Part shown: piece by piece, positions 28,668 to 36,926 of the stretch | Position numbering within the stretch: the first letter of the stretch is position 1 | Layout: each line of letters opens with the position of its first letter | From: Crenobacter intestini | Lineage (GTDB): Bacteria; Pseudomonadota; Gammaproteobacteria; Burkholderiales; Chromobacteriaceae | Length of the DNA stretch: 64,000 bases | Reading direction: 5' to 3' | Assembly: GCF_004919095.1 (NCBI RefSeq) | Contig: NZ_STGJ01000013.1 | Coordinates: 36,068 to 100,067, forward strand | The notes under the pieces: generated by a model | The model's input: only the letters and a program-made list of their open reading frames with translations | Database searches by the model: none | Told to the model about the DNA's origin: nothing | Translations under genes and position numbers: made by a program

Positions 28668-28933
28668 CACTTCTCCTTGCGCGAAAACAGGCGCGGCCGG
28701 GAATCCGCAGCGCGCTCGCGCAGCAATTCCAGATACAGCGCCTCGACCTGCGTGCGCGCCCACGGCGTGCGGCGCAGAAACTTCAGGCTGGACTTGATGC
28801 TGGGCTCGTGGCTGAAACAGCGGATCTCGATGCGTCTCGCCAGCGTCGGCCAGCCGTAGGCCGTTTGCAGTTCGGTCAGGATGCGCTCGAGCGTGACGCC
28901 GTGCAGCGGGTTGCCGGGTTGCGGAGTATTCAT
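28667..28933 (-). CDS. VF530-family (DUF2132) small DNA-binding-type protein
   Basis: 88 residues from MNTPQPGNPLHGVTLERILTELQTAYGW. The LHGVTLE..L..L....GW..L......I.CF...PSIKSSLKFLRRTPWAR block is the VF530 family pattern, for which a DNA-binding fold has been described but no clear role. It overlaps the MazG-like gene by 1 nt and is co-transcribed. Confidence 0.88.
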   Translation of the reverse strand: MNTPQPGNPLHGVTLERILTELQTAYGWPTLARRIEIRCFSHEPSIKSSLKFLRRTPWARTQVEALYLELLRERAADSRPRLFSRKEK

Positions 28934-29453
28934 GGCGGATATTCGTTCAGCGCAGGCGCGCCGGATGAGGATGGATGGTGCCGGGCCGGGAATGAACACA
29001 CCGGCTCAAGGCCTTGCTAACAGGGGCTTCGCATCGCAATGGAATGCAAGTTAAGCCCAAACTGCCCCCAGCTCTCAGGCAGAGCCCGCATGCTAGCACG
29101 GCTGCCGCCTTTTGATCAGCCCAGGCATCACGCCCCTTCCTGAAGAAAACTGTCCGCACAACCCCGCACGAGCCCGCGCCACGGACTTTTGACGCGGCAT
29201 GCGCGCTCGGGTACCGGGCCTGCTACCCTGCAGTGCCAGGCCCCTGCCTGCGCCAGCAACAAGTTGCCGGATTTTCGGTAAAGGAAACCGGCCGCTTATG
29301 GCGATACACAGCGCCGCCGCTTTGCCAATGACGCCCCGAAGTTCTACGAAACACTATGGTCCTCGTGCTGCAGAGGGTGCAGTGGACAGTATGGAGCCGA
29401 CGCGGGGGACTCACCGCCGTCAGGCATGATCGCCAAATGGCAAAGGGGGAACG
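28934..29453. other. Gene-free stretch upstream of the membrane-protein gene
   Basis: 520 bp. The left part holds the promoter of the VF530-MazG pair. At 28973 the sequence TGGTGCCGGGCCGGGA loosely resembles the 3' end of the tRNA-Leu gene at 30683 but diverges after 7 bp. Several short frames exist but none has a ribosome site or plausible protein. The composition is mixed and the stretch may be part of an acquired segment. Confidence 0.5.
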
Positions 29454-30497
29454 ATGAGCGAACAAACGCAAGGCCGTCCGGCATGGGACTGGATGAGTCC
29501 GTCGGCTGAACGGCTACAGTCCAAGATCACCAGCCTGGAGGTATCGCTCAACGAATTCGAGGCGCGCCAGCTCACGGACGAACAGAAGCGTGTGGTCGGG
29601 ATCTGCAAGGTCTACCTGGGCAGAGCACATGATCTCCTCGATCGGCCGGCATTCGGTTCGAAGTTCCCGTTCCCGTTCCTGAGCCGCAAGCACCCGCACC
29701 TCGTATGGGAGCTGCTGCACCGGGTCGATGAACAGCTCATCCTGCTGATGACACCGGAAGAGTTCGCCGGCAAGGCGGTTGAAGTAAAGACGGCGTTCGA
29801 CCTGAACATCACGGAAGAGAAGTCACGCGCCGACTGGATCGGTCCCAAAGGACGACTGATCGGCGTAATCGATAGGGTGACCAATGGCAACGCGACACCC
29901 GCCGATCACGCCACGGCGAAAGACGCACTGCAGCAGGTCAACGAGCAGATGGACCGCAGCTTCTGGCAGCTGTCGGCAAACACGCTGACCAGCGTGTGGA
30001 GCGCGGCGATCCTCGGCCTGCTGCTGGTGCTGGCGTGGTGCTCCCACACCGGCAATGCGCTCCACGGCCTCGCGCAAGGCGGCCTTGTAACCCACTCCAA
30101 GACGCTGCTTGTACTCGGGCTGATGGGCGCCTACGCCAGCAATGTGCTCACGCGAGAGGACTTCCTCTACGTGCGCGGCGGCCCGTTCTTCCGTTACTTC
30201 CTGCTCCACTTGCTGGCCAAGCCCCTGATGGGCGCGTTTGCCGCGTTGTTCGTGTTCGTACTGGAAAAGTCGAAGCTGCTGTTCGCGATCGTGACCGCGG
30301 ATGGCGCTGTAGGCCATGGCGCGGCCTCGCATCTGATCACCATCAACGTCGGAGCGGCCGACGCCGGCTATGTCTACGCGGAGCTGGCTGTCGCGTCGGG
30401 CTTCGGGGCCGACAAGCTCCTGCGCAGCACATTCGACAGCGTGCTCAAGCGACTGGAACAAAGGGCGGAAAAGACAAAGGATTCGGCAGGCAAGTAA
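29454..30497 (+). CDS. Uncharacterised membrane protein in a tRNA-Leu-linked accessory segment
   Basis: 347 residues. Residues 1-170 are soluble and largely helical (SAERLQSKITSLEVSLNEFEAR; LGRAHDLLDRPAFGS), followed by three hydrophobic segments near 183-200 (SVWSAAILGLLLVLAWC), 215-232 (LLVLGLMGAYASNVL) and 248-275 (FFRYFLLHLLAKPLMGAFAALFVF), and a C-terminal soluble part that ends in charged helix (LKRLEQRAEKTKDS). AAAGGGGG precedes the ATG. I recognise no family. The position between housekeeping genes and tRNA-Leu, next to relic integration-site sequence, suggests it came with a mobile segment. A helical cytoplasmic domain fused to a membrane anchor is also the layout of many defence effectors, but nothing here proves that. 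Confidence 0.6.
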   Translation: MSEQTQGRPAWDWMSPSAERLQSKITSLEVSLNEFEARQLTDEQKRVVGICKVYLGRAHDLLDRPAFGSKFPFPFLSRKHPHLVWELLHRVDEQLILLMTPEEFAGKAVEVKTAFDLNITEEKSRADWIGPKGRLIGVIDRVTNGNATPADHATAKDALQQVNEQMDRSFWQLSANTLTSVWSAAILGLLLVLAWCSHTGNALHGLAQGGLVTHSKTLLVLGLMGAYASNVLTREDFLYVRGGPFFRYFLLHLLAKPLMGAFAALFVFVLEKSKLLFAIVTADGAVGHGAASHLITINVGAADAGYVYAELAVASGFGADKLLRSTFDSVLKRLEQRAEKTKDSAGK

Positions 30498-30518
30498 TAC
30501 GCGGGGCAAATGAACGGG

Positions 30519-30570
30519 CGGTTGTGGCAGCCACAACCGAACTACAAGTTACCCCCAAACATACCCCCAC
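30519..30570. other. Relic integration-site-like sequence
   Basis: Contains a perfect inverted repeat CGGTTGTGG-CAG-CCACAACCG (30519-30539) and then two direct repeats TACCCCC (30550-30556 and 30562-30568). The GGGGGTA pairs (read on the minus strand) downstream of a tRNA gene resemble the arm-type binding sites of P4-like tyrosine integrases. No integrase gene is present. Inference only. Confidence 0.4.
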
Positions 30571-30615
30571 GATCAGCCGGGAGCAGCGGGAACTCCTCGC
30601 AACGCATAGGCCACG

Positions 30616-30648
30616 AAAACCCCGCAAACCTTTGTCTACGGGGCTTTT
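30616..30648. terminator. Probable terminator between the membrane gene and tRNA-Leu
   Basis: On the minus strand GCCCCG...CGGGG with a 15-nt loop and a T-run, 35 bp beyond the tRNA 3' end; A/T-tracts on both sides let it act in either direction. Confidence 0.55.
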
Positions 30649-30682
30649 GCTGGACTTCTCCGGGACGCGTTGGAACGCTTGT

Positions 30683-30767
30683 TGGTGCCCCGAGCCGGGG
30701 TCGAACCGGCACAGCCTAAGCCGAGGGATTTTAAGTCCCTTGTGTCTACCAATTTCACCATCGGGGC
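30683..30767 (-). tRNA. tRNA-Leu (anticodon UAA)
   Basis: 85-nt gene on the minus strand. The acceptor stem GCCCCGA / TCGGGGC closes with the encoded CCA at 30683-30685; the anticodon arm is GGGA-CTTAAAA-TCCC with anticodon TAA; a long variable arm (CTCGGCTTAGGCTGTG region) marks a class II tRNA; the T arm is CCGG-TTCGACC-CCGG. All agree with tRNA-Leu(UAA). Confidence 0.95.
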
Positions 30768-30835
30768 GATTTGCCGCGCAGACGCGGCGAACGGCGCAGA
30801 CTTTATCACAAAAGCGGCCGCCGGTTCAGCCGGCG

Positions 30836-31222
30836 TCAACGCACCAGCGACTTGCGGGTATACGCGCAGAAGCCCGGGCGTGGGCCGATCTGCGGGTGCT
30901 TGCGGCAGGTTTCCGGCCGCTTGTCGTAGACTGTGCACAGACGGCTGACCGGGTCCAGCCATGCGCAGTCGCCGTTGGCGCGGCGCGCCAGCGTGAACAC
31001 GCCGTACTTGTGGTTGAAGTGCTCGATCTGGCGCGCCTTCTGCAGGCGCTTGGCGATGTTCTTCGCCGGCTCTTCGAGCTCGAATTCGTCAACCAGCCCC
31101 ATGCGGACCAGGTCGGGCAGTTTGACCTCGACCGGCATCGTGCAGCAGCTGCCCATGCAATCCTTGCACAGGCCCTGCTTGTAGCGGGTCCAGGTCTCCA
31201 GCCTTTCGACGTCTGCGTACAT
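30836..31222 (-). CDS. YkgJ-family cysteine-cluster protein
   Basis: 128 residues. The CxxCxGxCC motif is present as CKDCMGSCC (about 19-27) and two further cysteines occur in WLDPVSRLCTVYDKRPETCRKHP, matching the YkgJ/Fe-S-type zinc-iron cluster family (PF03692). These small proteins are thought to chelate a metal ion; the function is not known. The gene is followed by tRNA-Leu and preceded by a parS-like site. Confidence 0.88.
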   Translation of the reverse strand: MYADVERLETWTRYKQGLCKDCMGSCCTMPVEVKLPDLVRMGLVDEFELEEPAKNIAKRLQKARQIEHFNHKYGVFTLARRANGDCAWLDPVSRLCTVYDKRPETCRKHPQIGPRPGFCAYTRKSLVR

Positions 31223-31233
31223 CCGTTCAATCC

Positions 31234-31249
31234 TGTTTCACGTGGAACG
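31234..31249. other. parS-like site 4
   Basis: TGTTTCACGTGGAACG: 14-bp core match, 15/16 to the extended consensus, ending at the base before the rlhA stop codon on the minus strand. Confidence 0.8.
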
Positions 31250-33223
31250 TCAGCGCGGACGCTGACGATAGAAGGTCATCGGCTGCGCGACCGGCACGTC
31301 GGACGGCGGTGGCGCCTGCAGCACGTGCTTCTTCATCTTGCCCATCACGTGCATCTCGCACGGCCGGCACTCGAAACGCAGCGTGTAGGTCTCGTCGCCG
31401 CTCTTCAGCGTCATCGGGTCGGCACGTACCTGCCCCATCACCCCCTGCACCCCCTTCGCCTGTTTCGGGCACAGGTTGAAGCTGTAGCGCAGGCAGTGCT
31501 TGGTGATCATCAGGCTGACTTCGCCCGCCTCGTGGTGCGCCTCGTACGCGAGGTCGATCAGCTCGACGCCGTGGCGGCGGTAGAACTGCCACGCCAACGG
31601 GTTGTACACGTTGGCAAGGTAGCTGATCGAACCTTCCGGGTAGGACGGCGGCGGGTCGAGTTCGGGTTTGCGCTGAGGGCGCTGCCAGGCGGCGACGCGC
31701 GCGTTTTCCAGCGCCGAGAGCACGTCGCGCCGCAAGGCGTTGGCGGTGGACGCCGGTACGAACCACGGCGCACCCAGCTGCAGCTCGACCGACTCGGCGC
31801 GGAACATGGTGTTGCCGAACTTGTTCAGCGACGCGGCAAGGCCGGACAAGGCCCGCTCAGCGTCGCGCGCGGCCTCCAGCGCCATCGGCGCGCGCACGCA
31901 GGCGGCCACGCCGTCTTCGTCGACCGCGTTCAACACCAGCCCCTGTTCGTCGTCGGACAGCGTCAGCCAGACACCGACCCGCCGCTCGGCAGACGGGCGC
32001 AGCAGCGCGAGTTCCCAAGCATGGTCGCGGTTGCGGCACAACTCGGCCCCCGCGCGCAGCCCCTGCAGCAGCGACGCGTCATTCGGCACCACGCGCCAGC
32101 GCGCGCCGCCTTCAATGTCGCCCAACCGCTCGACGGTGTTGACGTTGAAACCGACCACCTCGCGCTTCTTCATGAAGTTGAGGCCGTCGCCGTTAGCCAG
32201 CGTCTCGCCGCTTTCCATTTCCAGGTAACGGTCGGTCACCCGGGTGACCACGCCCAGCGGCTTGCCGACAAACTTGGGCGAATCGAACGCGCCGATATCG
32301 GCCTTGCGGCCGGTGGCGAAGTAATCGGTCGCGCCGCGGTTGAAGGTCTTGTCCGGGTCCGGCGTGAAGAACACCTCGGCGTGCCCGCTGGACGCGGGCG
32401 CGAGCGCGGGCCGCGCCTGGAGCGCCTCGTCGAGCAGTTGCCGGTAATACGCGGTGATGTTCTTCACGTAGGACGCGTCCTTGTAGCGCCCCTCGATCTT
32501 GAACGAGCGCACGCCGGCGTCGATCAGCGCGCCGATATTGGCGCTCTGGTTGTTGTCCTTCATCGACAGCAAATGCTTGTCGTACGCGACCACCCTGCCC
32601 TCGCCGTCGGTCAGCGTGTACGGGAGCCGGCACGCTTGCGAGCAGTCGCCACGGTTGGCGCTGCGCCCGGTGTCGGCGTGGCTGATATAGCACTGGCCGG
32701 AGAACGCCACGCACAGCGCGCCGTGCACGAAGTACTCGATGGCGGCGGTGTTGCCCACCGCACGGGCGATCTCGCCGACCTGCGCAAGCGTCAGCTCGCG
32801 CGCCAACACCAGCTGGGAGAAGCCCGCGTCGGCAAGGAAACGCGCCTTTGCCGCGTCGCGGATATCGCACTGGGTCGATGCGTGCAGTTCGATCGGCGGC
32901 AGGTCCAGCTCGAGCATCGCCATGTCCTGCACGATCAGGGCGTCGACGCCGGCGTCGTACAGCTGGTGGACCAGCGTGCGCGCGGGCTCGAGCTCGGCCT
33001 CGTGCAGGATGGTGTTGAGGGTGACGAACACCCGCGCATGGTAGCGGTGCGCGAAGCGCGCCAGTTCCGCGATGTCGGAGACACTGTTGCACGCGTTGTG
33101 GCGCGCACCGAAACTCGGGCCGCCGATATAGACGGCGTCCGCGCCGTGCAAAATGGCTTCCCGCCCGATTTCGGCGGTTTTCGCGGGCGACAACAGCTCG
33201 AGCTGGTGCGGCAACAGGCTCAT
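31250..33223 (-). CDS. rlhA: U32-family 23S rRNA C2501 hydroxylation protein
   Basis: 657 residues from MSLLPHQLELLSPAKTAEIG, close to the 653 residues of E. coli RlhA (YdcP). The U32 collagenase-like core is clear (GADAVYIGGPSFGAR, HALYFVHGALCVAFSGQCYIS, GDCSQACRLPY, FKIEGRYKDASYV) and the long C-terminal extension with clustered Cys (HCLRYSFNLC, FECRPCEM) marks the RlhA branch, which helps convert C2501 of 23S rRNA to 5-hydroxycytidine. GGAAAG precedes this ATG; the longer frame upstream lacks support. Confidence 0.88.
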   Translation of the reverse strand: MSLLPHQLELLSPAKTAEIGREAILHGADAVYIGGPSFGARHNACNSVSDIAELARFAHRYHARVFVTLNTILHEAELEPARTLVHQLYDAGVDALIVQDMAMLELDLPPIELHASTQCDIRDAAKARFLADAGFSQLVLARELTLAQVGEIARAVGNTAAIEYFVHGALCVAFSGQCYISHADTGRSANRGDCSQACRLPYTLTDGEGRVVAYDKHLLSMKDNNQSANIGALIDAGVRSFKIEGRYKDASYVKNITAYYRQLLDEALQARPALAPASSGHAEVFFTPDPDKTFNRGATDYFATGRKADIGAFDSPKFVGKPLGVVTRVTDRYLEMESGETLANGDGLNFMKKREVVGFNVNTVERLGDIEGGARWRVVPNDASLLQGLRAGAELCRNRDHAWELALLRPSAERRVGVWLTLSDDEQGLVLNAVDEDGVAACVRAPMALEAARDAERALSGLAASLNKFGNTMFRAESVELQLGAPWFVPASTANALRRDVLSALENARVAAWQRPQRKPELDPPPSYPEGSISYLANVYNPLAWQFYRRHGVELIDLAYEAHHEAGEVSLMITKHCLRYSFNLCPKQAKGVQGVMGQVRADPMTLKSGDETYTLRFECRPCEMHVMGKMKKHVLQAPPPSDVPVAQPMTFYRQRPR

Positions 33224-33412
33224 GATCTTTCCTTGCGACGGGGGCTGACAGGATGCGCTTGCGCGGGAGGGGCGGAAGTATAGCGGAATCAGACACTTGC
33301 AGGAAACGGATCGCAAGTACCGGGGCGGGCGGCGGCAAGGCGGTACGCTGTCAATGCTGTGCAAATATGCGATACTCGCAAGTTATTGTCATGAAGCACG
33401 CCGAGGCTGAGC

Positions 33413-34072
33413 ATGGATTTCGAAAAAGCACGTTTCAACATGATTGAGCAGCAGATCCGCCCGTGGGATGTGCTCGACACCGGGATTCTCGACCTGATGT
33501 TCGACGTCAAGCGCGAGGATTTCGTCAGCGACGACCTGCGCAACCTCGCGTTCACCGACCGCGAGCTGCCACTGCCCAACGGCAAGCTGATGCTGCAACC
33601 GAAGGTCGAGGCTCGCCTGCTGCAGGACCTGGAAGTCGCCGCCGGCGACAAGGTGCTCGAAGTCGGTACCGGATCGGGCTACGTCACTGCGCTGATCGCC
33701 AAGCTCGCGCGCGAAGTGCTGAGCGTCGAGATCGACGGTGCGCAACTTGAACGCGCAGCCGCCGCGCTGCGCAAGTCCGGCGTCGGCAACGCCCGCCTGT
33801 TCGAAGGCAACGGCGTCGAAGGCCTTGCCGGCCAGGCGCCGTTTGACGCGATCTACGTCGGCGGCTCGCTGCCGGTGGTCCCCGAGGCGCTCAAGCAGCA
33901 GCTTGCCGTCGGCGGCCGCATGGTCGTGGTGGTCGGCGACCTGCCGGTGATGCGCGCGCTGCGCATCCGCCGCGTGTCCGAAACCGACTTCTCCAGCGAA
34001 GAGATGTTCGATATCTGCGTGCAGCGCCTGGAAGGCGCCGAAGCGATCGAACCCGAACGCTTCAGCTTCTGA
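33413..34072 (+). CDS. Protein-L-isoaspartate O-methyltransferase-like SAM enzyme
   Basis: 219 residues. SAM motif I is LEVGTGSGYVTALIA, preceded by the PCMT-like N-terminus (NMIEQQIRPWDVLD..VKREDFV) and LMLQPKVEARLLQDL. It matches the short Pcm-like proteins found in betaproteobacteria next to tolC or rhodanese genes; repair of isoaspartyl residues is likely but not proven, since the canonical Pcm start (M..QL...GI) differs. The stop overlaps the ATG of the rhodanese gene by 1 nt. Confidence 0.85.
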   Translation: MDFEKARFNMIEQQIRPWDVLDTGILDLMFDVKREDFVSDDLRNLAFTDRELPLPNGKLMLQPKVEARLLQDLEVAAGDKVLEVGTGSGYVTALIAKLAREVLSVEIDGAQLERAAAALRKSGVGNARLFEGNGVEGLAGQAPFDAIYVGGSLPVVPEALKQQLAVGGRMVVVVGDLPVMRALRIRRVSETDFSSEEMFDICVQRLEGAEAIEPERFSF

Positions 34073-34395
34073 TGGTCCGCGAGATTGGCGCCAGCGCGCT
34101 GGCGGCATGGCTGTCCGACGAGGCCCGGCCACAGCCCTGCCTGCTCGACGTACGCGAGCCTTGGGAAATCGAACGCGCCGCGATCGCCGGCAGCGTCGCG
34201 ATCCCGATGCATCTCATCCCCATGCGGATGAACGAGCTGCCGGACGGGCCTGTCGTCACCGTCTGCCACCATGGCGTGCGCAGCTACCAGGTCGCGCTCT
34301 ACCTTGAAAAGGCCGGCTTCGACGAGGTGTACAGCCTCGCCGGCGGCGTGGAAGAATGGGCGAACAGCGTGGACCCCACGATGGCGCGCTATTGA
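34072..34395 (+). CDS. Single-domain rhodanese-like protein
   Basis: 107 residues. The active-site loop CHHGVRSYQVA (Cys in VTVCHHG) and the first motif LLDVREPWEIERAAIAGSVAIP are typical of small rhodaneses, which transfer sulfane sulfur. Translationally coupled (TGATG) to the Pcm-like gene, with a terminator just after it. Confidence 0.9.
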   Translation: MVREIGASALAAWLSDEARPQPCLLDVREPWEIERAAIAGSVAIPMHLIPMRMNELPDGPVVTVCHHGVRSYQVALYLEKAGFDEVYSLAGGVEEWANSVDPTMARY

Positions 34396-34420
34396 GCGCA
34401 CGCCTCCCTCCCAACCCCGA

Positions 34421-34444
34421 AGGGCCGCGATAGCGGCCCTTTTT
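34421..34444 (+). terminator. Terminator after the Pcm-like/rhodanese pair
   Basis: Perfect stem AGGGCCGC / GCGGCCCT with a GATA loop, followed by a run of T. Confidence 0.85.
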
Positions 34445-34462
34445 CATTGTCTATCCATACCC

Positions 34463-35146
34463 ATGAAACTGGACTACCTGACCCCCGCCCTCGCCCGCGT
34501 CCGTCCGGGCTGGCAGCCGCTGCTGCAGGCCACACAGCTGTCCGCCATCGACCATGCGCTTGCCGCGCGACATGAGGCCGGCGAATCCATCTACCCGCCG
34601 CGCGAGCAGATCCTCGCTGCCTTGTCCTACCGCGACCCTGCCGACACCCGGGTAGTGATCTTGGGACAAGACCCGTACCACGGCGCGCACGAGGCCATGG
34701 GGCTGAGTTTTTCGGTCCCGGCCGACGTGCGCATCCCGCCCAGCCTGCGCAACATCTACAAGGAAATCGCCAGCGACCTGGATTGCCAGCCGCCCTCAAG
34801 CGGCGACCTAAGCGGCTGGGCACAGCAGGGCGTGTTGCTGCTCAATAGCGTGCTGACCGTCAGCGCCGACCAGGCCGGCAGCCACGGCAAGATCGGCTGG
34901 CAGGCGGTCAGCGACGCGCTGATCCACGAAACCAGCGTGCACAGCGCAGCCTGCGTGTTCATGCTGTGGGGCAGCTGGGCACACGGCAAACGCCCGCTGA
35001 TCGACGCGGACAAGCATCTGGTGCTGACGGCTCCGCATCCTTCTCCCTTATCCGCGTACCGCGGTTTCTTCGGCTGCAGGCATTTCAGCCAGGCCAATGC
35101 CTGGTTGCAGCAGCGTGGCCATGCGCCGATCCACTGGTGTGGATAA
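34463..35146 (+). CDS. ung: Uracil-DNA glycosylase (family 1)
   Basis: 227 residues. Water-activating loop VVILGQDPYHGAHEAMGLSFSVP (GQDPYH), uracil-recognition LLNSVLTVSADQAGSHGKIGW and the leucine loop HPSPLSAYRGFFGCRHFSQANAWL are all intact. It removes uracil from DNA. The TAA stop at 35144-35146 is part of a perfect DnaA box (35138-35146), so the origin region starts inside the gene's last codons. Confidence 0.96.
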   Translation: MKLDYLTPALARVRPGWQPLLQATQLSAIDHALAARHEAGESIYPPREQILAALSYRDPADTRVVILGQDPYHGAHEAMGLSFSVPADVRIPPSLRNIYKEIASDLDCQPPSSGDLSGWAQQGVLLLNSVLTVSADQAGSHGKIGWQAVSDALIHETSVHSAACVFMLWGSWAHGKRPLIDADKHLVLTAPHPSPLSAYRGFFGCRHFSQANAWLQQRGHAPIHWCG

Positions 35147-35969
35147 GTCTGACTTCCGTTTCCTTGTCCTGCGGCAGGTGCCGTTTCAAGCGTCTGCCGC
35201 AGCCTGCCCAACCATTCTTTCCTTCACCATCTCCCTGCTTTTATCCGCTTGGCCAGCCATCCTGACGGCTAATCCAGCCTTCCATCCTGCGTGCTGGACA
35301 CGCCACACCCACCCGAAAAGCACCAGAACCTCCTGTTTGATACCGCCTGCCTGGCATTTCTGTGAGCAACCAGACGTCGATAGGCTGAACCTATCGTGTT
35401 TGTCATGGTGCTTCTTCCGTGCTGCCCATCTGTCCGCGAAGTGCTTGTGTCCGCTTGGCAGGTTTCCAGCTTGCAATCTGTCTATTGTTTTTACTTGTAA
35501 AAAACGATGAAACTAGTAGAAGGCAGTCCATTGTTGTGGATAAGCCTTGTTCTTAAATGCAAATCAAGCATTTGCAGGTCGTTGTTTCCTGTGCGAACCC
35601 CCCATTGCAAGCATTGCACGGCTTGTGGATTGTTTTGAGGCCAACGCTGCAGACGGGTTTATCCACACCTTGCGACGGACTTACCCTGTGCAGGGCAAGC
35701 ATGTGTTTTTTACGCCTGAATACCCTTCTTGTTTTTTTCTTGTATTTATTGAAGAGACTAATGAAGGAGGCTCATTGCTGTGGATAAACGTGCAATACAC
35801 TGAAAACCAAGGGTTTTACGGTACTGGAAAGCTATGGATAAGCGGGGTCGCCAGTAGTCGGATCAGTTGTGGATAACTTTGATGATGGTTTTCCACAGCG
35901 ACTTTTCAACAGCCGGTGTGGCAGGAATCCGCTTGGTTAACAACAGGGGCACTCGTACAATGCGCGGTC
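35147..35969. other. Gene-free ung-waaC interval
   Basis: 823 bp with no supported gene and clearly lower GC than its neighbours. It contains the inner DnaA boxes, the IHF site and T-rich runs described under oriC. A 109-codon frame at 35547-35876 runs through four of the boxes, starts with TTG and has no ribosome site. Confidence 0.75.
35562..35574 (+). promoter_or_regulatory. IHF consensus site in the putative origin
   Basis: AATCAAGCATTTG fits WATCAANNNNTTR at every defined position. It starts 19 bp after the DnaA box at 35535-35543. In E. coli oriC a single IHF site between DnaA boxes bends the DNA to help DnaA assembly. Confidence 0.55.
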
Positions 35970-36926
35970 ATGATGAATGTGCTGATCGTACGCACCTCGT
36001 CGATGGGGGACCTTATCCACACCTGGCCCGCCGTCACCGACCTGGTTGCGCATTACCCCAACGTCGAGCTGAGCTGGCTGGCGGAAGAAGCCTTTGCCGA
36101 CATCGCCGCACTGCACCCGGCTGTTGGCGAGGTGATCCCGATCGCCTGGCGGCGCTGGCGCAAGGCTTTGCTCGCCAAACAGAGCTGGCAGCAGATGGCC
36201 GCCATGCGCGAAGCCCTGCGTGCACGGCCGTGGGACTGCGTGATCGACAGCCAGGGCCTGCTCAAGAGCGCCTTGCCGGCCAAACTCGCTGGCGGGCCGC
36301 TGGCCGGTTACGACAGTCACAGCATCCGGGAGCCGCTGGCCAGCCGTTTCTACGACAAGCAAGTCAGCGTCAGCCGCGAGCTGTCGGCGATCGAACGCAA
36401 CCGCAGGCTGTTCGCGGGCGTGTTCGGCTATGCGGTGGAAGGGCCGCCGCGTTTCGGCGTCGGCCAGGGCGAACGGCCGTCCTGGCTGCCAGATGGACCT
36501 TACGCGGTGCTGTTGCACGCGACTAGCAAGGCGTCGAAGGAATGGCCCGAGCAGCACTGGGTCAACCTGGGCGCGCGGCTCGCCGCGGAGGGCCTCGTCT
36601 GTGTGCTGCCCTGGGGCAACGCGCAGGAAGCCGAGCGGGCGGCACGCCTGCAGGCTGCGATCGAAGGGGCCGTGCTTGCGCCGCGCATGCGCTTGCGTGA
36701 GGCGGCCGGCTTGATCGGCCACGCGGCCGCGGTGGTCGGCGTCGACACCGGCCTGACCCACCTTGCCAACGCGCAGGACGTGCCGCTGGTGGCGATCTAC
36801 ACCGATACCGACCCGGCGCTGACCGGCGTCGTCGAGACCGCCCGTGCGTGCAACGTCGGCCGTGCCGGCGTCTGCCCGGAGGTGGACGAGGTCTACGCCT
36901 TGTTGCAGGCGAGACGGACGGCATGA
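35970..36926 (+). CDS. waaC: Lipopolysaccharide heptosyltransferase I
   Basis: 318 residues (or 317 from the adjacent ATG). Family-9 glycosyltransferase with the WaaC N-terminus MNVLIVRTSSMGDLIHTWPA, the acceptor-side DSQGLLKSA, the nucleotide-side HATSKASKEWPEQHW and VGVDTGLTHLANA. It adds the first L-glycero-D-manno-heptose to Kdo2-lipid A at the cytoplasmic face of the inner membrane. Its stop overlaps the ATG of waaA. A DnaA box is embedded at codons 15-18 (DLIHT). Confidence 0.93.
   Translation: MMNVLIVRTSSMGDLIHTWPAVTDLVAHYPNVELSWLAEEAFADIAALHPAVGEVIPIAWRRWRKALLAKQSWQQMAAMREALRARPWDCVIDSQGLLKSALPAKLAGGPLAGYDSHSIREPLASRFYDKQVSVSRELSAIERNRRLFAGVFGYAVEGPPRFGVGQGERPSWLPDGPYAVLLHATSKASKEWPEQHWVNLGARLAAEGLVCVLPWGNAQEAERAARLQAAIEGAVLAPRMRLREAAGLIGHAAAVVGVDTGLTHLANAQDVPLVAIYTDTDPALTGVVETARACNVGRAGVCPEVDEVYALLQARRTA

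Larger units (their letters stand above)
35138..36021. other. oriC: Probable chromosomal replication origin (oriC): DnaA-box cluster
   Basis: Six perfect 9-mer DnaA boxes (TTATCCACA or its complement TGTGGATAA): 35138-35146(-), 35535-35543(-), 35659-35667(+), 35779-35787(-), 35868-35876(-) and 36013-36021(+). Near-matches lie at 35833-35841 (TATGGATAA), 35889-35897 (TTTTCCACA) and 35624-35632. An exact IHF site lies at 35562-35574. AT-rich patches at 35480-35520 and 35701-35765 are candidate unwinding elements. Elsewhere in the window I found only two perfect boxes (281-289, 52711-52719). The outer boxes sit in the ung stop and in the 5' end of waaC. Origin function is inferred, not shown. 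Confidence 0.75.

Noticed and set aside
28973..29008. tRNA-Leu 3'-end look-alike (TGGTGCCGGGCCGGGA) as an attL
   Set aside because: Only 7 bp are identical before it diverges; real attachment repeats are usually exact over 15 bp or more.
29199..29429. 76-codon frame upstream of the membrane-protein gene
   Set aside because: No ribosome site and no protein-like sequence.
35547..35876. 109-codon frame in the ung-waaC gap
   Set aside because: It starts with TTG, has no ribosome site, and runs through four DnaA boxes; the region is explained as origin DNA.
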